DNA of 64,000 nucleotides from positions 1 through 64,000 of the forward strand of contig JAACJM010000344.1 of the NCBI GenBank assembly GCA_013368315.1, written 5' to 3'. Source of the DNA: Tetrapyrgos nigripes. Taxonomy: Eukaryota > Basidiomycota > Agaricomycetes > Agaricales > Campanellaceae. The translations under genes were made by a program, and so were the position numbers. Below are positions 44,513-54,594 of the stretch, one piece after another. The stretch's first letter is position 1. The number at the start of each line of letters is the position of its first letter. The notes below the pieces were generated by a model that ran no database searches, was not told where the DNA came from, and saw only the letters and a list, made by a program, of their open reading frames with translations.

Positions 44513-45870
44513 AACGTCGTCAAATCCTCGTGCTCTCTTCCTTTGTCTGACGCTGATGCCTCACAAACAGGAACCATAGTACTCAAAAAGGAATTAGCAG
44601 TAAATTGATCTTGAGTGACAGCTTGCTCGATAAGAACATTCAATACATGAAGTTCGAGGTCTTAACCGGTTCCAAATGGTCCGTAATGAATGACGAGTTC
44701 AAAAGTGTGCGGTCAACGGATGACTCTGAGTTTTTGAAGATTGGCTCACGCTTGCTTGAAATAATTATGCTTAATTGTCCTCAAGCAGTGGTACCGAATT
44801 CTTGCTCAATGACTGACGCATTAATATTGCATCTTGGAAGTTGCATTACGAGTCTGGCGGACTTGGAGGATTAACGAGCAAGTATCACAGGCTAGTCCAT
44901 CCTGAGACTCGCTTATATCTAGGACTGACAGCTTGCTCAGTGCTAGAACATGTGTACGTGTGGAGTTTTCCTTAAGCTGTCATCACAGGCTAGTCGATCC
45001 TGAGACTCGCTTATATCTAGGACTGACAGCTTGCTCAGTGCTAGTAGAACATATGTACGTGTGGAGTTTTCCTTAAGCTGTCGGACCCGGTCTTTTTCTG
45101 AGCAGTCACTAAATGAGGTCAGTACGATGAAGTGAATATACACCGATTTACGGCTTGCACGAAATCAGACTCATGGCACGCACATATGTCCGGACACCGC
45201 CCCCAATTTCGACATAAGTCAGACACGTCGTCAAATCCTCATGCTTTCTTCCTTTGTTCGATGCTGATGCCTCGTGTACCAACAGGAACCATAGTACTCC
45301 AAAGAATTAGTGGTAATTGATCTTGAGTGGCAGCTTGCTCGAGAAGAACAATCTCTACATGAAGTTCCAGGTTTTAACCTGTTCCGGATATCAGTAATGA
45401 ATGACTACTTTGAAGTATGCGGTCAACAGATGACTCTGGAGATTTTGAAGATTGGCTCACGCTTTGCTTGAAATAGTTATGCTTCATTGTCCTCAAGGAG
45501 TGGTACCGGACTCTTGCTCAATGACTGACGCATTATTATTGCGTCTCGGAAGTTGCATTACGAGTCTGACGGAGGATTAACGAGCAATTATCTCATGCTA
45601 GTCCATCCTGAGATTCACTTCTATCTAGGACTGACAACTTGTGTGCCATAACATAGATAGATACACGCCAGGTGGCCCTTGAAGATCCGGCGGAGTGGCA
45701 TTGCGCAGTCACCATATCATTGATATGGTGTTACAAAAGCGAAGCAGTCCCTCTGCGCGCCGCCGCTTGTAGAGACTAAGTACCTATGGAGTTTTCCTTA
45801 AGTTATCGGACCCGGTTTTTTTCTGAGCGGTCACTAAATGAGGTCAGTACGATGAAGAGAATACAAACCG
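44513..45870. repeat. Direct segmental duplication, two copies of about 0.6 kb
   Basis: Copy 1 (about 44513-45135) and copy 2 (about 45222-45865) share CGTCGTCAAATCCTC, TTGATCTTGAGTG, AAGATTGGCTCACGC and CTATATCTAGGACTGACA-like phrases in order. In copy 1 the last 99 bp (44884-44982) are themselves tandemly doubled (44983-45083). Copy 2 carries an extra segment of about 150 bp (45640-45790) with the palindrome CACCATATCATTGATATGGTG cut to its core. No long ORF is supported. Confidence 0.8.
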
Positions 45871-45882
45871 AATATTGACGGC

Positions 45883-47266
45883 GGATAATTCTAATGGGAA
45901 ACCCCAGAAACCCAAGGCCTATCGAGAAACCCGTCCGCCACGGAGGAATTCCTCCGGGAATAGCGGCCGCCATTATGATCCCGATCCGGATCTGGATCGG
46001 CCCGCAACCTGAGTTCAGTGACTTAACCAGGAGATAAGATAAGGCTCTCTCTCAAGTGAAGCATTAGTTACCATAGAGTCAATACATTTTTTCATACTAT
46101 GTAGACTATCCGCAAACAATGACTCAATGAGTTTACTATGCATGCATGTTCAACTTATATTCCCTATTTTGAATTTCCCTCTCAGAATGACGCCCACGGC
46201 GTTTCTGTGTAGGTTGAGCAAGTGGACAGGCTGGTCTCTTATGCCCAGGTTGTCTGCATAGTCCACAACAGAATGGTTGACGTGTTTGAGGCTCTTCTTC
46301 ATCCTCGTTTCTATCGGATCCATCCGCGCCACAAATATCTGCGCCGTCAGTTTGACTCATTGTGATGTCAGTATGTTTTCGTTTTTGAGTTACTGGGCCT
46401 CCACCTCGAGGAGCACCCACAAGTGGACCAGTTATATGGGGAGTACGAGGGCGGCCCCTCAGATTATGGATAGGAGGATCGTGGATTGATTCGCGCCGGG
46501 TTTCCTCTAAGCGAGAATGATAATTAGGCTATAAGTATCACTGATGCCTGTAGAACGTAAATGCATAGAACATACCGTAATTGCTCAATGTCAGCGAGGA
46601 TATCATCCAGCTCCTCCTGAGTCCGTATACGCTCTAGTATAGGTCTCAATGCAGCAGTTGTCTCAAAGTGAACTGTCCTTGCACCAATTGTTTGTGTTTG
46701 GAGAGGTGGAGTGTCAGTGCCTTGTGGTGCGAGTCCATTGAGCAAAAGATCAATTAACAGAATTCTTGAAGGTGACACTCTGGATCGTATCAATGCCAAT
46801 ACTGGGATTCTGAAGCCAGCTGTGAGATATGATAAGTATTTATTAGCCACATCAAACGAATGCTGAAATCAGACTCACCGTGCTTGGATGAATGAAATTC
46901 GAAATGGTAGACCAGGGAATGAGGACTACTAGGCTTTGAAGAAATGGCAACATGGAACTCCGAGGTTTGTACCCATACTGCAATCGCACTGATACCCGCC
47001 ATCCGAAAAAATTGCAATTGTATGAGTTGCTCCAGTCATGATATGGGCAACACTGAGTAAGTGGGTGATAGTATGACCTCGTTCATGAATGAGCTTCCAA
47101 CATCCAATGAGTTTCCAATCGGGAATTTCCGTAAGTCTCCGATTATTAAATTGTTGAGCCCCGCCAGCGGCGCCGGTGGAAACCCATAACTACTACCTGT
47201 TTTCAAAGGGGTTTCCCCAAATACCCCTGGGTAATGGGGTTTCTGGGGTTTCCCATAGAATTATCC
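45883..47266. mobile_element. Mutator-like (MULE) element, 1,384 bp, deletion derivative
   Basis: The terminal repeats start GGATAATTCTAATGGGAAAC at 45883 and end with the complement TAGAATTATCC at 47266, differing by one base over about 30. The 9-bp target duplication ATTGACGGC is exact at 45874-45882 and 47267-47275. A 9-bp duplication together with a SWIM-type transposase remnant inside identifies the Mutator superfamily. Confidence 0.92.
46136..47100 (-). pseudogene. MULE transposase C-terminal remnant: SWIM zinc finger and CCHC knuckle
   Basis: From about 47100 downward the minus strand reads HTIAIFSDGGYQCDCS, then LGVPCCHFFKA, a CxC...CxH SWIM finger. Two TAG codons follow at once, where Trp-Trp would fit, then LPFRISFIQAR and an intron. 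After a further intron (donor GTATGT, acceptor TTAG) the frame gives RGRPRTPHITGP, APRGGGPVTQKRK and the zinc knuckle CGLCRQPGHKRPAC, ending NMHA at 46136. The catalytic DDE core is absent, so the element depends on an autonomous relative. Confidence 0.8.
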
Positions 47267-47618
47267 ATTGACGGCTACAGAATTAATTAGAATCAGACAG
47301 ACAGCTTGAAGGAAGATTCATTGAAAGGTTCAGTGACAGGAAACTACTGTGGTCAAGTTCAACACAGCGGAATTGACTAGCATCATTGAAGCAACGACGA
47401 AGGTCGTGCAGATCCGTTACCCCTGCAAAGCTCATGTCAAGCAAGCCTGACATAGCGAGGAGCTGGTCGTTCAATTGCAGCTCGGATTTGCGTCCACCCG
47501 TCGGCCACTAGGCCTGAGAACAAGATCCGGGTATTGCATATTGAAGTGTCATTTCGGCGGTGTTTTCAGTGTTCTCAAGACAGATATAGGGATCGATATA
47601 GATCGCCTACGTCCCAAG

Positions 47619-47625
47619 TATAAAA
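47619..47625 (+). promoter_or_regulatory. TATA box (TATAAAA)
   Basis: A clean TATAAAA lies 43 bp upstream of the ATG at 47668 and predicts a very short 5' leader. It is among the better placed core-promoter elements in the window. Confidence 0.6.
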
Positions 47626-47667
47626 GTCGAGCTGTAGACCGCATTGTCGCAACCACTCAGCCTTGCC

Positions 47668-48226
47668 ATGTCTTACTACATCAAGAATATTTATGTGAGT
47701 ATTAGCTCCCATACTTCATATTGGTGACTTGCTGATCATTAACGACGTTTGCCAGGGTGTAAGCAGTGACTCCAGCCACCCTCCAGAGAACTGCGTCAAG
47801 GAGTTGAACACTTCGCATCCAGATATTAACCGTGGATTCAAGGGAAAGTAAGCCTCGACGTTGCTGCTTGCTGACTGACATTCTAAACAATTTTTTCAAC
47901 TCAGGTATGTGTGGTTGATTCCCGAACGCGCGAACAATGCAGATGAGGCTGGCACTTATATCCAGATCGAAATTACCAGCGAACATCACAGCGGCCAGCA
48001 AGACCTCGCTCAAGGGGCTGGGGGAAAATATCGCTACCTCCATGTGCTCCATGACTCCAATGAGAATGAGAAGATCACCGAGGCTGCGTTGTATCGCAAA
48101 TCTAATTCTGCGGGTCCAGTTACACTGGAGGAGGCCGCAAGAGCTGGCTTCAACCGTGTTTCCTCTGACATCAATGAGGGTCGCGGGGGAGACTTTTTGC
48201 ACCTCATCTATAAGGTTTCGGTCTAG
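47668..48226 (+). CDS. Small intact protein with MABP-like beta-prism motifs
   Basis: CDS is join(47668..47694,47756..47847,47905..48226), 146 codons plus stop. Introns are GTGAGT..CCAG (61 nt) and GTAAGC..TCAG (57 nt). The protein starts MSYYIKNIYGVSSD, without a signal peptide or membrane segment. The middle has YVWLIPERANN and YIQIEITSEHHSG; the C-terminal part reads ITEAALYRKSN, then FNRVSSDINEGRGGDFLHLIY. The run from ALYR to D-N-G-GG--L-L-YK resembles the closing strands of MABP (MVB12-associated beta-prism) domains; I infer a lone beta-prism-like fold and have not verified it. All frames are open, splice sites are canonical and a TATA box precedes it, so it is probably a live gene, lying directly beside the MULE. 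Substrate or partner unknown. Confidence 0.75.
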
Positions 48227-50139
48227 TGGGGGAGCTGAGTAGGAGTTTCGTCACATATTCAAGCAATGATGGGTATCATGGAAGTCTTGTTTCCGGGGCT
48301 TTAGTGTTCTTCGAAATAGTTAACCCCTTGTATTTGGTTTTGAACTCTGTCTGAAGTTTGAACATGACACACAGTTTTTGTCGCTTTTAGGCTAAGTAGT
48401 AACGGCTTCAGAAGGCCGAATGCGTCACTCAGCCAAAACTCAGCCTGACCGAGAAACAGCAAGCGGCTTCAAATTAAGCAGTCTAGAGTCCTTCACTCAG
48501 AATCACCGCTCTTCCAATTTGAAGTGGTTGTAATTTGTGGTTCAGCGCTAACGTGTGGCGAGTACGAGGCCATAGTACTAGCACTTCAAGCCTGTAATGT
48601 ACACGTTCACCCTGATCATGCTAAACCTGACGGGCGACTCCCGCGAAGTGACCGATACTGATCGGATACTCACTGAAGTATTCGGCCTCAGGTACTATAT
48701 CATGGTTATTGTTAGTAACCGACCCATCTTAGATGGCCGCGTCAAGGGCTCTGGTTAGTAACCGATAGATAGATAGATTACGCCGCTCGACCGTGTCGGT
48801 TCTTTGTTCTCGGTTACTAACTACTTCGCCACTTGCTGGGCTGGTGTCATGCACTTGCCGCCGGTCGCGACGCGTGCCTTATGCCCTTTTCTTTCTAGAA
48901 CGTACCATCCATAAAGCCCGAACATCGTCCTTCACTCAGGCTGTGACCTGGAGCTATGTCTCGCATGTATCGACTCTCCGAGTCGTGCCGCTATTGGCAC
49001 AGTTGTGGATATGGTCGCAGATAATTTGGTCAGTTCTGATCACGAATCTATATATGTATTAGCTTTTTTTTTTTTGGCTTTTTTCAACATATAGATGACT
49101 TTTAAGTTTTCACATTTGGACTTAAGCCAGCTTAAAGTCTGTCTTAAGGGTATAAAACAAGTCAAACTTATACAAGCTCATTGGTCTACCACCTCAAGTC
49201 TGACTTAAGACGAGTATCAAGTCAGGACTCACCGGCCTTTAGCTTAAGTCAAGAGGTCGTATAGGGAGACAGCATAGGTGAAAAGGATGAAGACGTTGGC
49301 GATGTTGTTGATGCAAGCGAAGGTGACTTGCCGATGGTGGTTGCAGTTAAGAGTCAACGCATCAAGTTCAACGGACAATTGACGCGTCAGGTCACGTTTG
49401 GTCTCACGGTCACGCGAATTTGTTTTAATTGTTAGGGCCCAGACTCGACTTGCTAGACACGATACAAGCTTGCAAGTTGCCCAGCTATGTCCACTATCGT
49501 CCACTGTGGCAGCGATGATGACGACTGTAACAACGACAACAACATTGAGTACGCTTTCAGCAATTCGAGCATCCAGTCTCTACCATACCTCATGCTTTCA
49601 TTTCCATGACCTAAGTTTTTTCCAATCTCTCTCTGCCTATAACAGCACCCTTACCGCCTCTACTCTCTTCTCAGCCTGACGAGACAGCAGCAATCCTGGA
49701 ATCAGCATTACCACTGACACCCTCGCTCCTGGTGGTACAACTTCTCTATGAGAGCACGGGAGGAGCATCAATTCATGCATAAAGCCAGGGGTGGGGACAA
49801 TGGAAATGGTGATGATAATGATTCTCCGTCAAAGTCGTTGAGAAAGAGATCCTCGACGGCGACTATTGTGGATGGTGTAATGAGTGAAGACTTGATTTCA
49901 TTATTTGTCATGTCCTGATCTCGAGTTTCGAAGGACCACTGAGCTAAAACGAGAATCGCCTCGTCGACGTCAGTACAGTGAGTGCGAAGAGAAAAAAAGG
50001 GGTATCACTCACCTCATCATCGTAGGTTTGCTAGTAAAGTCTCCAACATGTCCTCGTTATCCTTTACACTGCGTGTAGCGAAGACATCCTCATCTTCCGA
50101 CTCAGTGTTGGGTAAGAATTGGTGGAGAGGAATGAATGC
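48227..50139. other. Long stretch without a supported gene
   Basis: It holds a small inverted repeat (48711-48821) and a run of GACTTAAG-like phrases (49115-49250) that may be a worn MITE. Frames of 80-95 codons near 48793 and 49398 have no recognisable content. Confidence 0.5.
48711..48821. repeat. Short inverted repeat, GTTAGTAACCGA ends
   Basis: GTTAGTAACCGA at 48711-48722 is complemented at 48810-48821, and a further direct copy of the motif lies near 48753. At 111 bp this could be a tiny MITE, but no target duplication is visible. Confidence 0.45.
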
Positions 50140-50320
50140 TGTTAACGGGCATGTGTAGACTGTCAGGCTTTTATGGGATGCAGGGCGCCAATAGTAAATT
50201 AAAACCATCAACCACAATGCTATATCCAAACCGTATTTACCAACTGGCCAGTCTTCTTCGATAAGCTACGGATATGTGGTTGGTTGATGCCGGTAGAGTC
50301 GCTGACAGGAGCCTAGTGTG
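50140..50320 (-). repeat. Dispersed repeat, copy B (inverted)
   Basis: Reverse complement of the 2638-2845 repeat; shared landmarks are ACCAACTGGCCAGTCTTCTTC and TGATGCCGGTAGAGTCGCTG cut to 20 bases or fewer. It lies about 500 bp from copy C in opposite orientation. Confidence 0.75.
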
Positions 50321-50695
50321 TCCGGTGTAATTTCACAGGGCTCTTGACTCTTGTTTAAAATGGCTCGAATCCAGCTCAAGGCATCCAAGGTACCCTGCAA
50401 GCGCATCATCATCAGAAATATTATGAACATTTCCAGTTTTCGCTTTCACCTACGTCTAGCCTATGCATCTTGTTGATGAGCGTTACAGGCTACTAACGTT
50501 GAGCAAAAATTCGTTCTTCAAGGTTGGAGCCAGGATTGACGAGGAATGAGATAGAGGAAGGGAGCTGAGTTGCCGAGGAATTGTTTCGGAATTGGCTTGG
50601 AGTCAGACTGGAGTTCATTACATTTCGTTGAGGGCAAGGTGTGTACATACTATGGTTCTCACTTGGATGTATTTTCTCCATTACCGCCATCTACA
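50321..50695. other. No gene recognised
   Basis: Spacer between the inverted repeat copies B and C. A minus-strand frame at 50493-50690 has no recognisable domain. Confidence 0.5.
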
Positions 50696-50799
50696 ACCGC
50701 CCGACGTCATTCCTTCAACTCTGGCCGCGCTCATTGGTATCCATAGTACTTTTCGGGGAAAGTGTATGTGTCTTTGCTTTTTCTTTTAGTCCTTGTTCA
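50696..50799 (+). repeat. Left inverted repeat flanking the HET gene
   Basis: About 104 bp (CATTCCTTCAACTCTG, TTGGTATCCATAGTACTTTT) recur inverted at 53610-53729, where small indels lengthen the copy. The pair brackets the HET gene at 51045-53012. Confidence 0.75.
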
Positions 50800-50802
50800 C
50801 CC

Positions 50803-50945
50803 AGCACACATCCATAGCTCACCGCTTTGAAGAAGACTGGCCAGTTGGTAAATATGGTTTGGATAGCGACACGCGGCAAAGCTATGGTTGATGCTTCTAA
50901 TTTACTATTGGTGCCATAAAAGCCTTCGGACAGTCCACGCATGAC
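50803..50945 (+). repeat. Dispersed repeat, copy C
   Basis: Same orientation as 2638-2845 and about 85-90% similar by eye; missing about 20 bp around the phrase CCTCAGTTGTCCC. Confidence 0.75.
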
Positions 50946-51044
50946 CGGACAACACCTTCTTTCCTTTCCACAATGTATGTCATGATGCCTTATCCTAGTA
51001 GTCTTGTCTGACCCTTGCCTTTGTAGTCTCGATTACTCTCTCTC

Positions 51045-53012
51045 ATGCATCTCTTGAATACAAAAACCCTCAAACTCATGGAGTTTTACGCTGATATCCC
51101 GTGGTATGCAATTCTATCTCATACCTGGGAGAAGGAGGAGGTCACTTTCCAGGACATCCAGAATCTCGGAACTGCGAGACTTAAAGCTGGTTTCGCCAAA
51201 GTTTTGAATGCATATGCGCGAGCTAGGAATTACAACTTTGAGTGGATCTGGATTGACTCATGCTGCATCAACAAGGAAAGCAGTGCTGAGCTTTCAGAGG
51301 CAATCAACTCCATGTACCAGTACTATGAGAACGCCGTAGTCTGCTACGTCTACCTATGTGATGTTTCCATCGAGTTTCACCCTCGGAATCCCAAGTCTAC
51401 CTTCAAGGACAGTAGATGGTTCAAAAGGGGATGGACGTTGCAGGAGCTGCTTGCACCTGATTATGTCGTATTCTTGGACAAAGATTGGGTTAGGATTGGG
51501 ACCAGGTGGACCTTGTGCGATGTGGTCTCTGTAATCACGTCCATTCCGGTGGAGGTCTTTGAAGGTCACAATATCAACAGATACAGTGTTGCTCAGAGGA
51601 TGTCGTGGGTGGCATTACGGGAGACGACGAGGGCGGAAGACCAAGCCTATAGCTTGATGGGGATATTTGGGGTCAGCATGCCACCAATTTATGGGGAAGG
51701 TGGTGCAAAGGCATTCGTGCGACTCCGGCAGGAAATCATCAAAATATCTGATGACCGGAGCATCTTTGCCTGGGTCGCTGCATCTTCTGAGCATGACAAA
51801 CATAGGGGATTGTTGGCCAGGTTGCCTTACAAATTCAAGGCTAGTGACTCAGATTGCATTGGAGACCGATCGTCGTATTCGTTTGGCAACAATGGTCTCC
51901 GCATCCATCTCCCTCTCGAAACCACTGCCGACGACGATGTCTGTCAGTCTGAGAAAGACAGTAGTTTTTTGTCGTTCTATCTCCAAAAGATGAGTCGGCA
52001 GCAATACGTCCAGTGTCATCCAGACCAGTTGGTCTTCAGACCTACACTCCAGCTTGCACTCAAGAATATTCAGGAGCTTACAGTCAGGGAAATTCCTGTC
52101 ACCCGGCGTTCACGATCCTACCTCAGCATTGATCAGTCCGAGACAGTGACGTACTATCATGCTGACCTCCTTCCCTCCGCTCAACACTTCATTTGCACCA
52201 ACTCCCAATCATGGCCTGTCATTCATTCCCTTAATCTAAGCAGAGTGTCTGTTCAACTTTAAGCATGGTCAAATTTTGGAGACAAATTGACCTATGAGAC
52301 TCAAGTTACCAAAGAGGCCTTCACCATTCGTCTTCGGCACATCAATTTCAATCCTTACTATGTGCTGCAACTTGGTGGCCAACCCTTCAAGGACTTTCCC
52401 TGGATTACGAAACCTTCTCCAGATGATGGAACAGTGGTGTGCTCGAACAATGGTGCTATATCTGTTCACTGCGAGGTGACATCGGACCGGTTAGACCAAC
52501 GTCTCGAAATTGGTTTTATAGACCAAGACAGTCTCGAAATCGACTTTTGGACACAGACCCTACGACCTCCACGTTCAGGCTTTATCATACCATCCAGGGT
52601 GTATTGTGGTCACAGTGGAATGATTCCGCTGGTCGGAGTCTATCCCTCCGATTTCTATACAAAGACGTTCCAAGATATGACATATACTCCTATGTCTCCT
52701 ACAGATGATCCCTTCCGCATTCTTACATATGGCATACCTGGTGGTACATTCTCCTTTCATGTTGCCATTGGTCTCCTAGGCCCCTCATGTGAGAGATTTT
52801 GGACAGAGGTCATGGGTGATGGGGAATCTGTGGAACTATTGTACCAATCCTATCTCGAGATCAATCGGTCAAGGGTCAGATGGCTGAGGCAAACATCTAC
52901 TTGGTCTTTCCGTCACCAAGGTAGTCTGACTGCTTCAGCCCAAGAGAGGTCCAGTCTACAGCTTGGAACACATTTGCTTCATCTAGAGTGGAAAACCAGT
53001 CTACATCTCTAG
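51045..53012 (+). CDS. HET-domain protein, 405 codons open, then one in-frame TAA and 249 further open codons
   Basis: The ATG at 51045 opens MHLLNTKTLKLMEFYAD. The HET domain covers residues of about 18-110: YAILSHTWEKEEVTFQDI, FEWIWIDSCCINKESSAE and CYVYLCDV. The usual companion region follows (WTLQELLAPDYVVFLDKDW, AYSLMGIFGVSMPPIYGEGG, IFAWVAASSEH). No intron is needed. The frame stops at TAA (52260-52262) after VSVQL but continues open from AWSNFGDKLTYETQV to TAG at 53010-53012 with good protein-like content (ITKPSPDDGTVVC, FSFHVAIGLLG). The original protein was probably about 655 residues; this allele may give a 405-residue form. HET proteins act in heterokaryon incompatibility, and a truncated form could still carry the HET domain. 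The dead paralogue is at 40057. Confidence 0.85.
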
Positions 53013-53213
53013 CAGAGACTAATATCTGGTTCTTGATCACCCTTCATCCTAGGCTTGCAGGAGAAAAGAAGGAAACAGGGAATTGATGCTATTTTCCACG
53101 ACAGTTAGCTGTGACGAGCTAGAGTAGAAAGGTGAACATACTATGCATAGACAGTGATACAGAATTCCTACTAGTACTTACATCAGTAGTACACACAACG
53201 AAAACACAAGATT

Positions 53214-53480
53214 TCATGTCTGCCAGTGCAGCTTCGGCGGGTCTGTCTCTTCCTTCTGCTCAGTATCCTGTCCCTTTTTATTCTTGACGTCCTTCTTGTC
53301 TTCGGCCTGATCATGAGATGAAGTCTCTATCTTCGGTGTGTCGGTCTCAGTCTGAGGCCAAGTTTCCTCAGTGTTCCTATGTTTCCTCCCAATGCTGTTA
53401 GCAATCTGACCCAAAACCTCCTCTTTTTCCACCTTCTCCTGCTTCTTTTCAATACCCCAGACTACACGATCCAAAACCAT
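53214..53480 (-). CDS. Small Lys/Glu-rich hypothetical protein or last exon
   Basis: The minus-strand frame MVLDRVVWGIEKKQEKVEKE to KLHWQT is 88 codons with an ATG start at 53480 and a charged, helical composition. An acceptor-like sequence (gcctag) directly precedes it, so it may instead be the last exon of a gene whose upstream exon lies in the 53490-53655 frame (SIAKVRNADVNIVIGTSLTT). Low complexity makes the call uncertain. No domain is recognised. Confidence 0.35.
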   Translation of the reverse strand: MVLDRVVWGIEKKQEKVEKEEVLGQIANSIGRKHRNTEETWPQTETDTPKIETSSHDQAEDKKDVKNKKGQDTEQKEETDPPKLHWQT

Positions 53481-53609
53481 CTAGGCCAACAAAAGGGTAC
53501 ATGTACACAGTAGTAAGAGACGTCCCAATGACGATGTTGACATCAGCATTTCGGACTTTGGCTATTGACGTGGAAAACGTTTCAGGGAACTGGAAGATTT
53601 TACTCAGGT

Positions 53610-53729
53610 TCAACGAGGACGAAAAGAAAAAGCAAAGGCACATATAGTATGGCACTTTCCCTGAAAAGTACTATGGATACCAATGAGCTGGAGCGCGGTC
53701 AGAGTTGAAGGAATATGATGTCGAGCGGT
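53610..53729 (-). repeat. Right inverted repeat flanking the HET gene
   Basis: Inverted partner of 50696-50799. Confidence 0.75.
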
Positions 53730-53735
53730 ACCTTG

Positions 53736-54594
53736 CAGATAGTGGTGACATCAGGAAATTCTGGGATCTCAGACAAGCCCTTGCAACGAGGAATCATAGC
53801 TGACATTTGGAACCATGGGTATCATTTTACTACCATTATGATGACAAGGCAACATGGCATTGTAACTGAATATACCAATCCTCCAAATCTCGTCATCATG
53901 GTAGTTCATGGTGACTCTCCCTCATTACGAGGCCCTTTAGGCCGAGTTAACTTATGTCGACCCCCCAATTGAGTACCAAAGGTTCTCACAGGTTCTAACT
54001 TTTACACGCCACCTCAGCGCTCCAAAGTGCCCGAACACTGCCATTTCAACTGATGCTTGATACAATGTAAGTACGTCATAAGTCCTTTCCCTCTGCTGTC
54101 AATGACTACAGGCCCAACCATGATGAGCTTCAGACGTGTTTTCCTTCCCTCAGCAGCCATCGAAAGTCACCAAGCACTGCTCTCTGAATCACTATGGCAT
54201 CCTCCACCCAATGAGTCCAAGGTCATTTATAATTAAAGGCATTGTTACATTGAGATATTGGGCTCTATCTGATTTTTTACTGCATACGAAACCATTTTAC
54301 TTATCCAATAATGGGCCTCGCAATTTGCCATGCGAAGCAGTGGCACCTTTCCCCAGTACTCTCAGTAGATAGCCAGCTTGTAACAGAGTTCTTTGATCTT
54401 CCAATGTTGAGCCTTCATGTCTTCGAGTGATGATCAGATAGCAGGATGTCATTGCCATGACAAGCCACTGACATGATATAAGGGTTGGGGCAAGTGATTT
54501 CGAAGTGCTGACAGACAGGGAAGGAATGGCCAGGGTACAACTTGACAGCAAATGAATCATATAATTTCAGGCAGTAGGATACAGTACAGTTTGA
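53736..54594. other. No gene recognised
   Basis: Mixed sequence between the HET region and the 3' end of the minus-strand gene at 54595. Short frames only. Confidence 0.5.

Noticed and set aside
48793..49679. Frames of 89 and 93 codons
   Set aside because: No family resemblance, Thr/Ser low complexity, no supporting splice sites.
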